A stretch of 38,611 bases of DNA from SZUA-152 sp964401355 (GTDB taxonomy: Bacteria; Pseudomonadota; Gammaproteobacteria; SZUA-152), in contig CAYNYJ010000030.1 of the NCBI GenBank assembly GCA_964401355.1, positions 1 through 38,611 of the forward strand, given 5' to 3'. How positions within the stretch are numbered: position 1 is the first letter of the stretch; the number at the start of each line of letters is the position of its first letter. Positions 36,063 to 38,611 of this stretch are shown here, one piece after another. The notes below the pieces were generated by a model that saw only the letters and a list, made by a program, of their open reading frames with translations, was not told the DNA's origin and did not search any database. A program made the translations under genes and the position numbers.

Positions 36063-37297
36063 GAGCAGTTGCCGAGAAATTTACCGAAGGAAATATGAAT
36101 CCGAATCTTAAGGGCCGTGATTTGCGAAAAGCCTTTGACTCGGATGATTATCAGGTGATGATTGTCGCCAACAAATTTCAAACGGGTTTTGACCAGCCCA
36201 AGCTATGCGCCATGTACGTGGATAAGAAACTGGGTGGAGTGGAGTGCGTGCAAACCCTGTCGCGACTGAACCGCACTTTTCCCGGAAAGGCTGAGACCGG
36301 CACCTTTATTCTGGATTTCTTCAATGAGCCAGAGGATGTTCTTGCCGCATTCCAGCCTTATTATCAAACCGCCGAACTGGATGATGTGTCTGACCCAGAC
36401 TTAATATTTGATCTATTCGACAAGCTACGTGCTGCCGGGATCTTTACCTGGCAAGAAGTAGAACAGTTTTGTGATGCTTTCTTTGTCAAAAATAAAAGCA
36501 ATGCAGCCATTGCCAATATTTGCAAGCCTGCGGTGGAACGGTGGAAGATCCGCTACAAATCTGCAATTGAAGCTTTCAAGCAAGCCAAAGAAATGTTCGA
36601 GCGCAGCAAGAAATCAGGTGATGCGGTTTTAATTGCGAATGCCGAGAACAGCTTTAAAGAGTGCAAAGAAGAAAAAGATGCCCTGGAAATTTTCAAAAAA
36701 GACTTGGGTACCTTTGTCCGCTTCTATGAGTTTATGTCACAGATAGTCGATTACGACGATAAGAATCTGGAAAAGCTGAGTTTGTATGCGCGTAATCTTC
36801 GACCCATGCTCCGAGAATTGCTACTCGATGAAGATGATATTGATTTGTCGAGCGTGGTGATGAGCCACTATCGACTTTCTAAAATACGCCAACAAGATCT
36901 AAACTTAAAAGATGACTCTCCTGAATACCTTGTGCCAGGCGATGGATTGGGTACAGCAAAGGCAAGAGATAGAAAAGAAGAATTATTGTCTCAAATAATC
37001 GGTAGATTAAACGAGCTTTTTATAACCGATCAATTGACAGATAAAGACCTGGTGAATTATGCCTACACGATCAGAGATAAAGTCAAAGAAAATGAATTGG
37101 TTATGAAGCAGCTCGCCAACAATACACCTGAACAGGCCATGCTGGGTGACTTCCCCAAGGCTATCGATGATGCAGTAATGGATAGTAATGAAGCTCATCA
37201 AGATCAGATGATGCAATTGTTGTCAGACCCTAAGAAAGCTGCTGGTTTTGCTCGAGTGGTGTTTGATTTGTTGAGGTTGGCAGAATGAATAAAATGG

Positions 37298-37620
37298 TTG
37301 CTGTCCATAAGCACTCTGTTAATAGATAGGCTGAGGCCATGGGATAAGATTGAGAAGATAGAGGCTTTGCAAAATATTCCAGAAGCGCTTCGCCAGATTG
37401 CACGGCAAAAATTACTCGTCTCTTTCATAGGGGCAGGAGTTTCACAGTTAGGTGGATGCCCAGATTGGAATGGGTTTTCAAATGCCGCCTTAAATTTTTT
37501 TGTTCAGAAAGAAAAGTTTAGTCATGCTCAGCTTGATCAGGTCTCTTTACTCTCGTCCAGAGTTAAACTGTCTTTAGCTCTAGATATGCAAGAGCAACAT
37601 AATCTTTTTATTGATTTTAA
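37298..37620 (+). pseudogene. SIR2-domain protein, N-terminal part, cut by an IS
   Basis: An open frame of about 108 codons resembling the start of a bacterial SIR2-like NADase domain: SFIGAGVSQLGGCPDWNGFS (the NAD-binding GAGxS loop), then SSRVKLSLALDMQEQHNLFI. Proteins of this type cleave NAD+ in several anti-phage systems. It begins a few bases after hsdR (TTG at 37298 is the only obvious in-frame start, so the true start is uncertain) and is ended by the ISL3 terminal repeat at 37621. The rest, if it exists, lies beyond the window. Confidence 0.7.
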
Positions 37621-38555
37621 GGCTCTTCCCCAGATCGAGTGGGTAGACTAACGTAAAAGCTATGAGAGACAAAGAATTATACGCGCAGATATTAGGGATC
37701 CGAAGCCCATGGCACGTTTCGGATGTTGAGCTGTCTACTGAAATGGGCGAGGTGAAGGTTTATGTCGAACCTAAACCAGATGCAGCATTTCCTTGTCCGA
37801 CCTGCGGAACCGTTTGTCCCGGATATGACAAACGCCAACGACGCTGGCGACACCTGGATACCTGACAGTACAAGACGATTCTGGTCGCCGATGTGCCTCG
37901 TATTGAATGCAAGGAACACGGCGTAATGACCGCAACCGTTCCCTGGTCTGAATCGGATTCAGGATTTACCTCACTGTTCGAGGCGTTGGTGATTGACTGG
38001 TTGAAAGAGGCCTCCACGCAAGCGGTTGCTCGATAACTTAAGCTGAGCTGGAATGCGATTGACGGCATCATGCAGCGGGCTGTTAAACGGGGATTGTCTC
38101 GACGAAAAACGCTAACCCCCAAACACCTTGGCATTGATGAGACCGCCTTCAGGAAACGCCATGACTACGTCACCATCGTTTCCGACCAGGATAAAGGCAT
38201 CGTGCTGCACGTGGGTCAAGATCGCAAAAAGGCCGACCTCACTGCCTGGTATGCGCAGTTAAGTAAAGCGCAAATAGCCGCTATACAAAGCGTTTCCATG
38301 GATATGTGGCCCGCCTATATCCATGCCACTCTGGACAGCGTGCCCGATGCACAAAACAAGATTGCCTTTGATAAGTTTCATGTCGCCAAATACCTGGGGG
38401 AAGCGGTTGACAGGGTTCGCCGCGAAGAATACAAGACCCTGATGAGTGAAGGCTATGAAGACCTCAAGGGCAGCAAGTTTGACTGGCTTTATAATTCGGC
38501 CAACATGCCCCGCAAACAAAAGATCCGTTTCAAGGTTTTACGTGACAGCGCACTC
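37621..38555 (+). mobile_element. ISL3-family insertion sequence, 5' part
   Basis: Left terminal repeat GGCTCTTCCCCAGATCGAG at 37621, matching the end at 17364. The flank is GATTTTAA. The transposase follows at 37662. The IS breaks at 38555, at the same codon (serine-alanine-leucine, then lysine) as the fragment at 17737, where a different sequence begins. Confidence 0.88.
37662..38555 (+). pseudogene. ISL3 transposase with two in-frame stops, truncated
   Basis: Encodes the N-terminal zinc finger (CPTCGTVCPGYDKRQRRW) and the first DDE region (LGIDETAFRKRHDY, SMDMWPAY), ending at KVLRDSAL. Nonsense codons in the same frame at 37863-37865 (TGA) and 38034-38036 (TAA) split it; there is no frame change. 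The C-terminal third is missing. The element is dead. Confidence 0.88.
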
Positions 38556-38611
38556 ATGCATATTCCGCAGCAAGTTGATCACTGATTCCGCGCCAAGTTG
38601 ATCACCTATTC
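38556..38611 (+). mobile_element. Left end of another insertion element, possibly IS21-like
   Basis: Right after the ISL3 break, the sequence begins with TG (TGCATATTCCGCAG) and contains two copies of CAAGTTGATCAC (38571-38582, 38594-38605) spaced 23 bases apart. Repeated end motifs of this kind are found in IS21-family elements. The window stops here, so no transposase gene is seen. The family is inferred. Confidence 0.45.

Larger units (their letters stand above)
33874..37288 (+). pseudogene. hsdR: Type I restriction endonuclease subunit, frameshifted at an A6 tract
   Basis: HsdR is the ATP-dependent DNA translocase and nuclease. The N-terminal part (frame from 33874) covers MSSKATELTFQND through NRLRVVPELVYSP; the rest (nuclease RIDLVLFVNG and LELKSEF, Walker A HSAGSGKS, box DEAHSSQTG, helicase and C-terminal helices) is in the next frame to 37288. 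The shift lies in an inserted stretch at about 34311-34400 with three 12-base repeats and an A6 run at 34392-34397. Losing one A restores a continuous protein of 1137 residues. A second, in-frame insert lies at about 35960-36060. Whether this is mutation, sequencing error or a switch is open. Confidence 0.85.

Noticed and set aside
1..38611. A CRISPR array or prophage.
   Set aside because: No regularly spaced repeats, no phage structural genes and no integrase gene are visible in the window.

Overview
The window looks like a piece of gammaproteobacterial chromosome with roughly 50% G+C. This rests on the glyQ-glyS-gmhB-plsC block, an E. coli-like tRNA-Arg(CCG) sequence, GCS2/M14 and Nudix genes, and dense two-component and c-di-GMP signalling. 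I cannot name the genus from sequence alone. The left two thirds are mostly ordinary chromosome. From about 26.3 kb to the right end the window is a scarred defence and mobile-element region.

Layout. 1-5 kb: a Nudix hydrolase, an EAL-HDOD protein, and a leftward pair made of a globin-coupled diguanylate cyclase and a lone HyuA-like hydantoinase subunit. 5.1-9.6 kb: a Gld-type ABC exporter operon (ATPase, permease, GldG-like protein, DUF4340 protein) with a small staphylococcal-type nuclease gene inside it. 9.7-16.9 kb: mutM, a cold-shock gene with a possible long leader, an asparagine synthase, a hybrid histidine kinase and a DUF1439 protein. 17.1-18.1 kb: a scar holding the 3' half of a tRNA-Arg on the minus strand, an intact tRNA-Arg(CCG), the 3' part of an ISL3-family IS, a broken ParE toxin gene and an attC-like palindrome. 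18.1-26.2 kb: a GCS2 ligase/lipoprotein/M14 operon, glyQ, glyS, a MazG-like gene, a 22-codon membrane peptide gene with its own terminator, gmhB and plsC. 26.3 kb: the 5' half of a tRNA-Arg, where housekeeping sequence stops abruptly.

26.3-38.6 kb: an AbiEii-like toxin remnant, then hsdM, hsdS, a DUF3800 gene, a RhuM-Fic fusion, a deleted second DUF3800 copy, a perfect 26-bp inverted repeat and hsdR. hsdR is out of frame by one base at an A6 tract. A SIR2-domain gene follows and is cut by an ISL3 element, which is itself cut by what looks like an IS21-type end. hsdM and hsdR also carry short in-frame inserts that resemble each other.

Main points for a second look: (1) two tRNA-Arg halves with matching acceptor arms lie in opposite orientation about 9.15 kb apart and share a 10-bp anticodon-loop core, suggesting an inversion or integrase-type rearrangement; (2) hsdR may be switched off, or phase-variable, through the A6 tract; (3) the type I restriction locus carries DUF3800, RhuM-Fic and SIR2 genes as passengers; (4) the ParE pseudogene ends directly in an attC-like site, like an integron cassette.
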